A DNA stretch of 52,821 nucleotides from CAZXDS01 sp964639525 (GTDB lineage Bacteria > Bacteroidota > Ignavibacteria > Ignavibacteriales > Melioribacteraceae). The notes under the pieces were generated by a model. The model saw only the letters and a list, made by a program, of their open reading frames with translations. It searched no databases and had not been told where the DNA came from. The position numbers were made by a program, and so were the translations under genes. Below, one piece after another: positions 25,418 through 33,542 of the stretch. The DNA lies in NCBI GenBank assembly GCA_964639525.1, contig CAZXDS010000001.1:1-52821 (forward strand), read 5' to 3'. Position 1 is the first letter of the stretch. Every line of letters begins with the position of its first letter.

Positions 25418-27362
25418 AATTATTAATAATTTTTTTTTCAATTTCATCTTTTAAGTTATCAATGAAATCTTTTATTTCAAAATTTCCTAAGTCACCTTTT
25501 AAATGTTGTCTTACAGAAATTTTACCACTTTCTTTTTCTTTTTCACCGACAATTATCATATACGGTACTTTTTGTGTTTCCCAATCTCTAATTTTGTAGC
25601 CGACTTTCTCATTTCTCTTATCCAATTCCACACGAATTTTATTTTCCCTGAAAAGAGTTTCAACTTTTTCCGCATAATCAAAATAATTTTGCGAAACAGG
25701 AATGATTGCAACTTGTACAGGCGCTAACCATGCAGGAAAATTTCCGCCGAAATGCTCGATTAAAATTCCAATAAATCTTTCAAGAGACCCAAACGGAGCA
25801 CGGTGAATTACTACTGGTCTGTGTTTTTGTCCGTCACTTCCGACGTATTCCAAATTAAATCTTTCCGGCATAATATAATCAACCTGAACAGTACCCAATT
25901 GCCATTTTCTGCCAAGAGCATCTCTCACCATAAAATCTATTTTGGGACCATAAAATGCCGCTTCACCTTCTTCAATTTGGTAATTCAGTTCCATTTCGTC
26001 AGCAGCTTCTTTAATTTCTCGTTGAGCCGTTTCCCACATAGCAATTTCGCCGCCGTATTTGGAATCATTATCATCTCTAAAGGAAAGCTGTGTGAAGAAA
26101 TCAGAAAACCCAACAGTCGAAAACACAACTTTAATCAGTTCGATAACATTTTTTATTTCATCTTTTAACTGTTCGTGAGTAACAAAAATATGGGAATCAT
26201 CTACTGCAAAATCCCGAACTCTGGTTAATCCGTTTAATTCACCTGATTGTTCATACCGGTAAACAGTTCCAAATTCAGCCAATCTTAAAGGTAATTCCCT
26301 GTAACTTCTTTGTCTTGCAAGATAAATTTGAAAATGGTGAGGACAATTCATCGGCTTCAGCAAATATTCCTCATCACTGTTTTCAAATTTTAACGGAGGA
26401 AATTGACTGTCCTTATAATAGGGATAATGTCCGCTTGTTTTGTAAAGATTTATATTACCGATATGTGGTGTTATAACAGCTTGATAACCACGTTTTAATT
26501 GTTCTTCTTTTAAGTAATTTTCTAAAGTTTCCCTTAAAATAGTTCCCTTCGGCAACCATAAAGGTAAACCAACACCAACCGCCGGAGTAATGTGAAAAAG
26601 CTCTAATTCCTTACCGAGTTTTCTATGGTCGCGCTTTTTAGCTTCTTCCAATCTTTCAAGATATTCATCGAGCATTTTCTTTTTTGGAAAAGAAATTCCG
26701 TAAATTCTCTGAAGCTGTTCACGATGCTCATCACCTCTCCAATACGACCCGGAAACAGAAGTAAGCTTAATATATTTTATCTTGCTTGTAACAGGAATAT
26801 GCGGACCTGTACAAAGATCGGTAAATTCACCTTCGGTATAAAAGCTGATTGCACCTTTATCTTCATCAAGTTCGCTAATTATTTCTACTTTATATTGGTC
26901 ACCCGCATTCTTGAAAAATTCCAAAGCTTCATTCTTAGAAAGTTCCCTCCGTACAAACGGAGTTCCTTCCGAAGCTAATTCCAGCATCTTCTTTTCTATT
27001 AACAATAAATCATTTTCAGAAAGCTGAGCTTTGATATCAAAATCGTAGTAAAACCCATTGTCTATTGCAGGACCAACACCGAATTTCGCCTCAGGATGCA
27101 ATGCTTTAATTGCGTGAGCCATAAGATGCGAAGTAGAATGCCAATAAGTATGCTTGCCTTCATCATCTTTAAAAGTAAACAGCTGTAGTTTAACGTCCTT
27201 TGTAATGGGAAAATTAATATCCCGTTCAATACCATCCACTTTAGCTACTAATGTTTCAGCAGCAAGTCTATTTGAAATGGAAGATGCAACTTCAAACGCA
27301 GTAATTCCGCTTGCATATTCTCTTATAGAACCATCGGGAAATGTTATTTTAATATTATTCAT
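25416..27362 (-). CDS. thrS: Threonyl-tRNA synthetase
   Basis: Charges tRNA-Thr. The 648-residue bacterial-type enzyme has an N-terminal TGS domain (1-62), the SAD editing domain with HSTSH (H-x3-H) and the later DLCTGPHIP, then the class II core with motif 2 (FGTVYRYEQSGELNGLTRVRDF) and motif 3 (RAPFGSLERFIGILIEHF), and the anticodon domain. The editing residues H-x3-H and C-x3-H are all present. It heads the thrS-infC-rpmI-rplT-pheST block, as in E. coli. No T-box leader is seen in the short gap after the tRNA terminator. Confidence 0.97.
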   Translation of the reverse strand: MNNIKITFPDGSIREYASGITAFEVASSISNRLAAETLVAKVDGIERDINFPITKDVKLQLFTFKDDEGKHTYWHSTSHLMAHAIKALHPEAKFGVGPAIDNGFYYDFDIKAQLSENDLLLIEKKMLELASEGTPFVRRELSKNEALEFFKNAGDQYKVEIISELDEDKGAISFYTEGEFTDLCTGPHIPVTSKIKYIKLTSVSGSYWRGDEHREQLQRIYGISFPKKKMLDEYLERLEEAKKRDHRKLGKELELFHITPAVGVGLPLWLPKGTILRETLENYLKEEQLKRGYQAVITPHIGNINLYKTSGHYPYYKDSQFPPLKFENSDEEYLLKPMNCPHHFQIYLARQRSYRELPLRLAEFGTVYRYEQSGELNGLTRVRDFAVDDSHIFVTHEQLKDEIKNVIELIKVVFSTVGFSDFFTQLSFRDDNDSKYGGEIAMWETAQREIKEAADEMELNYQIEEGEAAFYGPKIDFMVRDALGRKWQLGTVQVDYIMPERFNLEYVGSDGQKHRPVVIHRAPFGSLERFIGILIEHFGGNFPAWLAPVQVAIIPVSQNYFDYAEKVETLFRENKIRVELDKRNEKVGYKIRDWETQKVPYMIIVGEKEKESGKISVRQHLKGDLGNFEIKDFIDNLKDEIEKKIINN

Positions 27363-27379
27363 AACTTAAATTTTTTAAC

Positions 27380-27402
27380 AAAAAAAAACGGAGAAAACTC
27401 CG
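27380..27402 (-). terminator. Terminator after the tRNA-Val gene
   Basis: On the minus strand CGGAG-TTTT-CTCCG is followed by a nine-T run (plus A run 27380-27388). It lies between tRNA-Val and thrS. Confidence 0.85.
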
Positions 27403-27410
27403 AATCTGCG

Positions 27411-27484
27411 TGGGTCCTAGAGGAGTCGAACCTCTGACCTTCTGCACGTCAAGCAGACACTCTAACCAACTGAGCTAAGAACCC
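27411..27484 (-). tRNA. tRNA-Val (GAC anticodon)
   Basis: Reads as a full cloverleaf on the minus strand: acceptor GGGTTCT/AGGACCC with one T-G pair, D-arm AGCTCAGTTGGTTAGAG, anticodon loop TTGACGT with GAC, and T-arm AGAGGTTCGACTCCTCT. The discriminator is A and the CCA end is not encoded. 74 nt. Confidence 0.95.
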
Positions 27485-27583
27485 TGTTCAATAATTTTTC
27501 AAATTTAGATAGTAAAATATTTGAAATTCAAAATAAATTGATAAAGAACTTTGTCCTATCATTATTTTCTATTGAATTATCAG

Positions 27584-27668
27584 TACCGAGGGCCGGGCTC
27601 GAACCGGCACGTCCTAAAAGGACACAGGATTTTAAGTCCTGTGCGTCTACCTATTCCGCCACCCCGGC
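27584..27668 (-). tRNA. tRNA-Leu (UAA anticodon)
   Basis: A class II tRNA of 85 nt on the minus strand. The anticodon loop CTTAAAA carries UAA, the long variable arm is GTCCTTTTAGGAC, and the T-arm is GCCGGTTCGAGCCCGGC. The acceptor is GCCGGGG/CCTCGGT, with a G-U first pair. CCA is not encoded. Confidence 0.93.
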
Positions 27669-27884
27669 AGCCAAATTAGTATATCAAAATGTAAAATTAT
27701 TAATTCAATAGAACTCCAAATATAACTTTTTTATCATTTGTTTGCAATATCTTTCAATATTAAAATAAACTACTGTTGTAACTTGATAGAAATGTCTGCA
27801 ACAATAATTCAGGATTAGTTCTAATAATGACGGTATTATTTATCAAGTAATAATTAAGCAGATTAACCCGCCCAAAAGACGCAA

Positions 27885-28213
27885 TGTTGTCAACTTAAGT
27901 GAAATAATGTGGCTAAAGCCAAATTGTTTTTTTGTTCTTTCAAACCGTCTCTTAAAAGAGACGGTAATTTCCGTTGCATAAAGAGGCTGTGTGAAAAGTT
28001 GAAAATTTTATTAACCCACGATTTTAATCGTGGGAATATGGCTCAAAATCAAGCAATTAGCGTAACCGTTTCCCGATACGGGTCTGCGACAACGGTTTTA
28101 GCGTTTTTAACACAGCCTCTTTATGCAACGGTTTAAATGTTTTAATAATATTTTGGCTTTAGCCACATTTAATAACTTTATAATATTATTTGCTTTTTCT
28201 TAAGTTGACAACA
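27885..28213. repeat. 329-bp nested foldback element
   Basis: This element has three nested perfect inverted repeats: 15-bp TGTTGTCAACTTAAG (27885-27899 / 28199-28213), 15-bp GTGGCTAAAGCCAAA (27909-27923 / 28152-28166), and a 22-bp pair (27971-27992 / 28110-28131). Within the arms lie small hairpins at 27944-27965 and 28015-28034, and at the apex an AACCGTT/AACGGTT pair. A 75-codon open frame inside it (27909-28136) follows the repeat and is not a gene. It is a MITE-like or structured foldback. The rest of the 27669-28441 gap contains the hairpin listed next and a terminator. Confidence 0.8.
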
Positions 28214-28243
28214 GTGCAAAAAGACGGCGGGCAGGTTGCTTCG

Positions 28244-28308
28244 CTAATCAATCAAAGTTACAATTTGTAGCTCAGATTGATTAGTCCGTTTTTTGGACGT
28301 TCAATCTG
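28244..28308. repeat. Overlapping inverted repeats in the 28.2-28.3 kb gap
   Basis: CTAATCAATC (28244-28253) pairs with GATTGATTAG (28275-28284). Overlapping it, CAGATTGA (28273-28280) pairs with TCAATCTG (28301-28308), with an inner GTCC/GGAC. The two pairings exclude each other. This could be a repeat remnant. Confidence 0.6.
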
Positions 28309-28380
28309 TTATAAATATGAAAATTTGCTGTTCTAATTAGAACTTAGCCATAAATCTTAATGGGTTTTGGCATTTTAATC

Positions 28381-28415
28381 AAAAAAAAAACCTGCTGTTA
28401 AAATTTAACAGCAGG
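28381..28415 (-). terminator. Terminator after the hsp20-dnaK-hsp20 operon
   Basis: The long stem CCTGCTGTTAAA / TTTAACAGCAGG (28391-28415) is followed on the minus strand by a ten-T run (plus A run 28381-28390), 27 bp past the last hsp20 gene. Confidence 0.9.
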
Positions 28416-28441
28416 TTTTCAAATCGGGTAAAGAAGAGAGA

Positions 28442-28834
28442 CTATTTGATATTAATCGTCATAGGTTTTATTTTTTCGCTTTTACCTAACTTAACTATCA
28501 ATTGCCCGTTATCAAATTTCGCTTCAATTTTTGAAGTATCAATTGTATCGGCAATTTTGAATTTACGGAAATAATTTCCGGATTCCGTTTCTTTCAATAC
28601 ATAGTTTCTGTTATTTACTGATTCATAATCAATCTTTCCCATCATAATTAGGTTTTCATCCTCAAGTTTCAACTTAATATCTTTTCGTTCAACTCCAGGC
28701 ATATTTGCCAGCAAAATAAAATCATCATCCGTTTCATAAACATCTACAAGCGGAGCAATCCAGCTTTCGGTGTTTAATGCTTCTTCCCAATTTTGGGCTT
28801 CATCAACTTTGATTAATTCTTTATTTTCAGTCAT
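28442..28834 (-). CDS. Small heat-shock protein (Hsp20/alpha-crystallin family)
   Basis: Holds unfolding proteins for refolding by DnaK. The 130-residue protein has the alpha-crystallin domain (about 30-115: DDFILLANMPGVERKDIKLKL at the start, then FRKFKIADTIDTSKIEAKF, then DNGQLIVKLGK), with the G-x-L-like step replaced by GQLIV. It is the third gene of the operon and has the same GGAGG ribosome site as its neighbours. It differs clearly from the first Hsp20 (30865-31299), especially in the short N-terminal arm. Confidence 0.88.
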   Translation of the reverse strand: MTENKELIKVDEAQNWEEALNTESWIAPLVDVYETDDDFILLANMPGVERKDIKLKLEDENLIMMGKIDYESVNNRNYVLKETESGNYFRKFKIADTIDTSKIEAKFDNGQLIVKLGKSEKIKPMTINIK

Positions 28835-28864
28835 TTTATTTACCTCCTTCTGACATCTGCTATA

Positions 28865-30799
28865 TTATTTTTCATCATCAACAACTTCGTAAGAAGCATC
28901 CTGCACTTCGTTGTCATCCTTCTTTTCCGAAGTATGTTCGCTTTGAGCATCAGCTTGTTGTTGTGCACCACCGTCTGCACCGGGTTGACCTTGAGCACCG
29001 GCTTGCTGATACATCTGCTGAGATATTTCGCTCCAAACCTTATTGCAACTATCAGTTGCGGCTTTGATAGTTGCAGTGTCATTTGTTTTTAACGCTTCTT
29101 CAACTTTAGTAATTTCAGCTTCCAATTTGCTTTTTGATTCTGCCGGAAGTTTGTCTCCAAATTCTTCAATTTGTTTCTTAGTTTGAAATACCAAATTATC
29201 AGCGGCATTTCTAACTTCAACTTCTTCCTTCTTTTTACTATCTTCGGCAGCATGCTGCTTTGCTGTTTCTTTCATTTTTTCTACTTCATCCTTTGACAAA
29301 CCGCTTGAGGAAGTAATTTTAATACTTTGTTCTTTTCCCGTTGCTTTGTCTTTAGCTGATACTTTCATAATGCCGTTTGCATCAATATCAAATGAAACCT
29401 CAATCTGAGGAACTCCTCTTGGTGCAGGTGGGATATTATCAAGATGAAATCTGCCAAGTGTTCTATTATCAGCAGCCATAGGACGTTCGCCTTGGAGAAC
29501 ATGTACTTCAACCGAAGGCTGATTGTTAGCAGCAGTTGAAAATATCTCACTTTTTTTAGTCGGAATTGTTGTATTAGCATCAATTAACTTAGTCATAACA
29601 CCGCCAAGAGTTTCTATTCCAAGTGAAAGCGGAGTAACATCAAGTAAAAGCACGTCTTTTACATCACCGGCAAGAACTCCACCTTGAATTGCAGCACCAA
29701 TTGCAACTACTTCGTCAGGATTAACACCTTTGTGTGGTTCTTTTCCGAAAATTCTTTTTACAACTTCCTGTACTGAAGGTACTCGGGTTGAACCACCGAC
29801 AAGAATAACTTCGTCAATTTCTGAAGCTGAAACACCTGCATCTTTAAGAGCGGTTTCACAAGGACCGGCTGTTCTTTCAACCAAATCATCAACAAGTTGT
29901 TCAAATTTTGCACGAGTAATATTTACGTTTAAGTGTTTTGGTCCATCTTGTGTTGCTGTAATAAACGGCAAATTAACATCCGTCTGCATTGAAGATGATA
30001 ATTCAATTTTTGCTTTTTCGGCAGCTTCTTTCAATCTTTGTAAAGCCATCGGGTCTTTTCTTAAATCAATGCTTTCCTGATTTTTAAATTCATCGGCTAA
30101 GAAATCAATTAATCTTTTATCAAAATCATCACCGCCGAGGTGTGTATCACCGTTGGTTGATTTAACTTCAAAAACTCCGTCTCCAAGTTGAAGAACAGAA
30201 ATATCAAATGTTCCGCCACCAAGATCATAAACTGCAACTAACTGCTCTTTATTTTTTTTATCTAAACCATAAGAAAGTGCTGCGGCAGTTGGTTCATTAA
30301 TTATTCTTTTTACAGTTAATCCGGCAATTTCACCTGCATCTTTTGTCGATTGTCTTTGCGCATCATTAAAATAAGCCGGAACTGTAATAACAGCTTCTGT
30401 TACTTCCTGTCCCAAATAATCTTCGGCTGTTTTCTTCATTTTTTGAAGAATCATCGCGCTAATTTCCGGTGGAGAATAAACTCTATCATCTATATTTACT
30501 CTTGCACTGCCATTATCTCCGGCAACCAATTCGTAAGGAACTTCACTTTTTTCTGTCCCAACTTCAGCAAGCCTTCTACCCATAAATCTTTTAATTGAAA
30601 ATATGGTATTTTGCGGATTTGTTACCGCCTGTCTTTTTGCCGGCTGGCCAATAAGCCTTTCGCCGTTTTTTGTAAAAGCAACAACCGAAGGAGTAGTTCT
30701 TCCACCTTCTGAGTTTGGAATTACAGTCGGTTCGTTACCTTCCATAACTGCAACGCAAGAGTTTGTTGTTCCTAAGTCAATACCAATAATTTTTCCCAT
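28865..30799 (-). CDS. dnaK: Chaperone DnaK (Hsp70)
   Basis: ATP-driven foldase. The 644-residue protein begins MGKIIGIDLGTTNSCVAVME and carries the DnaK signatures VYDLGGGTFDISVL and VILVGGSTRVPSVQ, the substrate-binding domain, and a flexible Gln/Gly/Ala-rich tail ending in an acidic cap (DDNEVQDASYEVVDDEK). It is flanked on both sides by hsp20 genes; no dnaJ or grpE is adjacent. The RBS is GGAGGTAAAAG, just after a terminator-like hairpin. Confidence 0.97.
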   Translation of the reverse strand: MGKIIGIDLGTTNSCVAVMEGNEPTVIPNSEGGRTTPSVVAFTKNGERLIGQPAKRQAVTNPQNTIFSIKRFMGRRLAEVGTEKSEVPYELVAGDNGSARVNIDDRVYSPPEISAMILQKMKKTAEDYLGQEVTEAVITVPAYFNDAQRQSTKDAGEIAGLTVKRIINEPTAAALSYGLDKKNKEQLVAVYDLGGGTFDISVLQLGDGVFEVKSTNGDTHLGGDDFDKRLIDFLADEFKNQESIDLRKDPMALQRLKEAAEKAKIELSSSMQTDVNLPFITATQDGPKHLNVNITRAKFEQLVDDLVERTAGPCETALKDAGVSASEIDEVILVGGSTRVPSVQEVVKRIFGKEPHKGVNPDEVVAIGAAIQGGVLAGDVKDVLLLDVTPLSLGIETLGGVMTKLIDANTTIPTKKSEIFSTAANNQPSVEVHVLQGERPMAADNRTLGRFHLDNIPPAPRGVPQIEVSFDIDANGIMKVSAKDKATGKEQSIKITSSSGLSKDEVEKMKETAKQHAAEDSKKKEEVEVRNAADNLVFQTKKQIEEFGDKLPAESKSKLEAEITKVEEALKTNDTATIKAATDSCNKVWSEISQQMYQQAGAQGQPGADGGAQQQADAQSEHTSEKKDDNEVQDASYEVVDDEK

Positions 30800-30815
30800 C
30801 TTTTACCTCCAATAT

Positions 30816-30841
30816 AAAAAGTGCAGCAATGTTGCTGCACT
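30816..30841 (-). terminator. Hairpin with T run between the first hsp20 and dnaK
   Basis: On the minus strand GTGCAGCAA / TTGCTGCAC forms a 9-bp stem with a two-base loop (30821-30840). It is followed by a five-T run (plus AAAAA 30816-30820). It ends just before the dnaK ribosome site. It may be a partial terminator or a processing/stability hairpin that sets the Hsp20:DnaK ratio. Confidence 0.7.
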
Positions 30842-30864
30842 ATGAATTTGATTATTTTATTATA

Positions 30865-31299
30865 CTATTTTACTTTTATTTCTTTTTGTTCAATTTTTTT
30901 AACTTCAGTTTTATGAAGATTTATTTTCAGAACGCCATCTATAAATTCAGCATCAATTTTATTGGTGTCAATTGTATCAGGAAGAACAAAACTTCTCTCG
31001 AACTTTCCGAATAATCTTTCGGCACGATAATAGTTTTTACCTTGCTTCTCTTCTTCGCGTTTCTTTTCACCTTCAATTTTAAGAACTTTATCCTCAACAC
31101 TAATTTTAATATCCTTTTTATTCATTCCGGGAATTTCAAGCTCCATGTTAACGCTTTTTTCGTCTTCCATTATGTCCATTCGAGGAAGAATATTTTCTTC
31201 AGCATTTAACCCGAATGTTGGGAAATCTTCAAAATATCTTTGTAAATTTGAAGTTAAGTTTTCAAATTCTTTAACTGGATTTAATCTCATAAGTGTCAT
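30865..31299 (-). CDS. Small heat-shock protein (Hsp20/alpha-crystallin family), operon leader gene
   Basis: A 144-residue Hsp20. The N-terminal arm MTLMRLNPVKEFENLTSNLQ is longer than in the partner Hsp20, then comes the alpha-crystallin domain (about 40-140: MEDEKSVNMELEIPGMNKKD, RSFVLPDTIDTNKIDAEF, IDGVLKINLHK). The GVL motif at the end of the domain is the classical dimer-partner contact. The first ATG is at 31299, preceded at 8 bases by AGGAGG (31308-31313), which favours it over ATG 31290. It leads the operon under the sigma-54-like promoter. Confidence 0.9.
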   Translation of the reverse strand: MTLMRLNPVKEFENLTSNLQRYFEDFPTFGLNAEENILPRMDIMEDEKSVNMELEIPGMNKKDIKISVEDKVLKIEGEKKREEEKQGKNYYRAERLFGKFERSFVLPDTIDTNKIDAEFIDGVLKINLHKTEVKKIEQKEIKVK

Positions 31300-31360
31300 G
31301 ATTTTACCTCCTATGTTATTTATGTTTGTTATTTTTAATTAACTAATTCGCTTATTGAGT

Positions 31361-31376
31361 TACAAACTGCGTGCCA
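31361..31376 (-). promoter_or_regulatory. Sigma-54-like -24/-12 promoter of the hsp20-dnaK-hsp20 operon
   Basis: Minus-strand TGGCACGCAGTTTGTA matches the TGGCACG-N4-TTGCA consensus at every position except T in place of C in TTGCA. The GG and TTG elements have the exact family spacing. It leaves about 50 nt of leader before the first hsp20 ATG. Known sigma-54 heat-shock promoters exist in other bacteria; whether this organism encodes RpoN is not visible here. Confidence 0.6.
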
Positions 31377-31459
31377 TAATTTATATTTCATGTAAAGTAT
31401 TCTATTATAATAAGTTATGTTCTTTTGAAGTTTTTTTTAATTTTCGTCAAAATGTCGCT

Positions 31460-31501
31460 AATAATGCCATTATGACTTTTTATTGCCAATATGGCATTAT
31501 T
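31460..31501. promoter_or_regulatory. Inverted repeat in the birA/hsp20 divergent gap
   Basis: AATAATGCCAT (31460-31470) and ATGGCATTATT (31491-31501) are perfect 11-bp inverted arms 20 bp apart, 48 bp before birA. This is a possible operator for birA or the hsp20 operon. It does not match the HrcA CIRCE box or a classical BirA/BioR site that I can recognise. Confidence 0.5.
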
Positions 31502-31549
31502 GATGTTATAAAAAAATAAAATATTTTTGATTCATTTAAGGATAATCTC

Positions 31550-32320
31550 ATGTTTAATATTGAAAATTTTGATATAAAGCTTAATACTAATTTGATTGGT
31601 CGTAATTTTGTTTACACAAATGAAATTGATTCAACTAACACTGAGCTTTTAAAAAGAAACGAATTTCCTAAAAACGGTACTGTTCTTTTATCTGAGTTTC
31701 AGAAAAATGGGCGTGGACGTAAAGACAGAACTTGGATTAGTGAACCCGAAGTAAATCTTACTTTTTCAATTCTTCTAAAAAATATATTTTTACAAAAATC
31801 TATTAATATTCTAAACCTTGGCACAGCTTTGGCATTGGCGCAAACGCTGGAAAACCTGTATCAATTTCAAGTGGAATTAAAATGGCCAAATGATGTATTA
31901 ATAAATAAGAAAAAAATTGCCGGTATTCTGTTGGAATCAACATCAAAAGGTAAAAATATTGAAAAATTAGTTGTGGGAATTGGAGTAAACGTTAATCAAC
32001 CGGATTTTAAAGGAGACTTTAATATTAGACCAACCAGCATTAGATTGGAATTTAAACAAGAAGTTAGCAGAGAAAGATTCTTGAGCGAATTTTTAAATAA
32101 TTTTGAATTGATTTTTGAAATTTCAAAGAAAAAGCCGAACAAAATTCTTGATGATTGGAAAGCTCGGTGCAGTATGATTGGGGAACAGATTTCCATTGTT
32201 GAAAATGGGGAAAAAAAGTATGGCATTTTTGAAGACCTTGATGAAAGCGGATATTTAATATTACGCAGCGGAGATACGACTGAAAAAATTTCTTTTGGTG
32301 ATGTAAGTTTATTAGGCTAA
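31550..32320 (+). CDS. birA: Biotin-[acetyl-CoA carboxylase] ligase
   Basis: Attaches biotin to the carrier protein of acetyl-CoA carboxylase. The 256-residue, monofunctional type lacks an N-terminal DNA-binding HTH. Motifs are EIDSTNTEL (near 26), GRGRKDRTWISEPEVNLTFS (biotinyl-AMP loop, about 58-77), KWPNDVLINKKKIAGIL (about 107-123) and the C-terminal SH3-like domain. The ATG is preceded by AAGGA. Downstream lies a cysteine desulfurase, 9 bp after the stop. Confidence 0.93.
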   Translation: MFNIENFDIKLNTNLIGRNFVYTNEIDSTNTELLKRNEFPKNGTVLLSEFQKNGRGRKDRTWISEPEVNLTFSILLKNIFLQKSINILNLGTALALAQTLENLYQFQVELKWPNDVLINKKKIAGILLESTSKGKNIEKLVVGIGVNVNQPDFKGDFNIRPTSIRLEFKQEVSRERFLSEFLNNFELIFEISKKKPNKILDDWKARCSMIGEQISIVENGEKKYGIFEDLDESGYLILRSGDTTEKISFGDVSLLG

Positions 32321-32329
32321 TTGAAAATT

Positions 32330-33487
32330 ATGAAAACAGTTTATCTTGATAACGCCGCAACAAGTTCAATGAATGAAAAAGTTGCAGAAAAAATGTTTGA
32401 TTTTTTGAAGAATAATTACGGCAATCCGTCGTCCGTTCATTCATTTGGAAGAAAAGCAAAAGTTGCTCTTGAAGAGGCGAGGGACATTTGTGCTGATGCC
32501 GTAAACGCCGATCCTTCCGAGATTTATTTTACAAGCGGCGGAACAGAAGCAAACAATTTTTTAATCAAAGGCATCGCTCGTACAACTTTCGAAGAAACCG
32601 GTAAAAATCAAGTACTAACAAATAAAGTCGAGCATAAATCCGTATTGGATTCATTTGATGAGTTATCAAAAAATGGATTTGATACTTACTTCTCTCCCGT
32701 CAGCAAAAACGGTAGTGTTGAATTATCAACTTTTTTACCGAACATAGCCAAGGATTTTTCATTAGCCTCCTTTATGATGACTAATAACGAAACCGGGGCA
32801 AATAATAATATTATGGAACTAGCTAAATTAGCACACACTCAAAATATGTATTTCCATACCGATGCCGTTCAAGCTTTTGGAAAAGTTAAAATTGACATTA
32901 ACCAACTTGGTGTTGACGCACTGTCAGCTTCAGCGCATAAAATTGGTGGACCAAAAGGAATCGGACTGGCTTTTATTAAATCGGGAACACCGATGCAGGC
33001 TTTGCTTCACGGAGGTTCACAGGAAAGAAACCGGAGAGGAGGGACTGAAAACATTGCAGGAATAATTGGATTTGCCGAAGCTGTTAAGTTTAGCCATAAT
33101 CATTTATTTGAAAATAGTAACCATGTTAAAAAATTAAAATTAAAACTAAAAAACGGGTTGGTGCAATTAGATTCGGAGAACATTTTTTTCAATGACGATA
33201 ATTTGTCCTCACCGTATATTTTAAGTGTTACATTAAACCCTCAATATTACAATAACGATATTGAAACAATATTGATGTTTCTTGATATCAATGGTATTGC
33301 AGTTTCAAGCGGTTCTGCTTGTACTTCCGGAACATTAAAGCCTTCGCATGTTATTTTAGGATGCGGCAAAAATGTTGAATATGCAAATGGTACAATTCGT
33401 TTTTCATTCAGCAAAAACAATACGAACAAGGAAATTGATTACGTTTTGGAAATTATGGGGAAGATGCTTAAAAAATTTAAAATGTAA
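32330..33487 (+). CDS. Cysteine desulfurase (NifS/IscS-like)
   Basis: A PLP enzyme that takes sulfur from cysteine for iron-sulfur clusters, thiamine or tRNA thiolation. The 385-residue class V aminotransferase fold has YLDNAATSSMN at the start, the PLP lysine in SAHKIGGPKGIG (K204), and the sulfur-carrying Cys in SSGSACTSGTLKPSHV (about C331). A TTG 9 bp earlier is in frame, but ATG 32330 fits the family start MKTVYLDNAATS, so I use it. No iscU, sufU or thiolase is adjacent, so the downstream pathway is unknown. Confidence 0.92.
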   Translation: MKTVYLDNAATSSMNEKVAEKMFDFLKNNYGNPSSVHSFGRKAKVALEEARDICADAVNADPSEIYFTSGGTEANNFLIKGIARTTFEETGKNQVLTNKVEHKSVLDSFDELSKNGFDTYFSPVSKNGSVELSTFLPNIAKDFSLASFMMTNNETGANNNIMELAKLAHTQNMYFHTDAVQAFGKVKIDINQLGVDALSASAHKIGGPKGIGLAFIKSGTPMQALLHGGSQERNRRGGTENIAGIIGFAEAVKFSHNHLFENSNHVKKLKLKLKNGLVQLDSENIFFNDDNLSSPYILSVTLNPQYYNNDIETILMFLDINGIAVSSGSACTSGTLKPSHVILGCGKNVEYANGTIRFSFSKNNTNKEIDYVLEIMGKMLKKFKM

Positions 33488-33490
33488 ATA

Positions 33491-33529
33491 GAATATAATA
33501 ATTATTGATATTAAAAAAGTATTATATTC
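33491..33529. terminator. Inverted repeat between two convergent genes
   Basis: GAATATAATA (33491-33500) and TATTATATTC (33520-33529) form a perfect 10-bp but A+T-only stem between the convergent cysteine desulfurase and accD genes. It could be a weak bidirectional terminator. Confidence 0.4.
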
Positions 33530-33542
33530 AGAATTTTAATTT

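Noticed and set aside
25803..26168. Antisense frames over thrS, pheT, dnaK and sprA
   Set aside because: They are compositional shadows of conserved genes on the other strand, with no motifs or ribosome sites.
27363..27410. A T-box leader for thrS
   Set aside because: The gap is too short and holds only the terminator of the upstream tRNA-Val gene.
27909..28136. A 75-residue protein inside the foldback element
   Set aside because: Its codons follow the repeat arms, it has no ribosome site, and it resembles no family.
27885..28308. A CRISPR array
   Set aside because: The repeats are inverted and nested, not direct and evenly spaced, and no cas genes are present.
31460..31501. A CIRCE element for HrcA
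   Set aside because: The arms do not match TTAGCACTC/GAGTGCTAA and the spacer is 20 rather than 9 bases.
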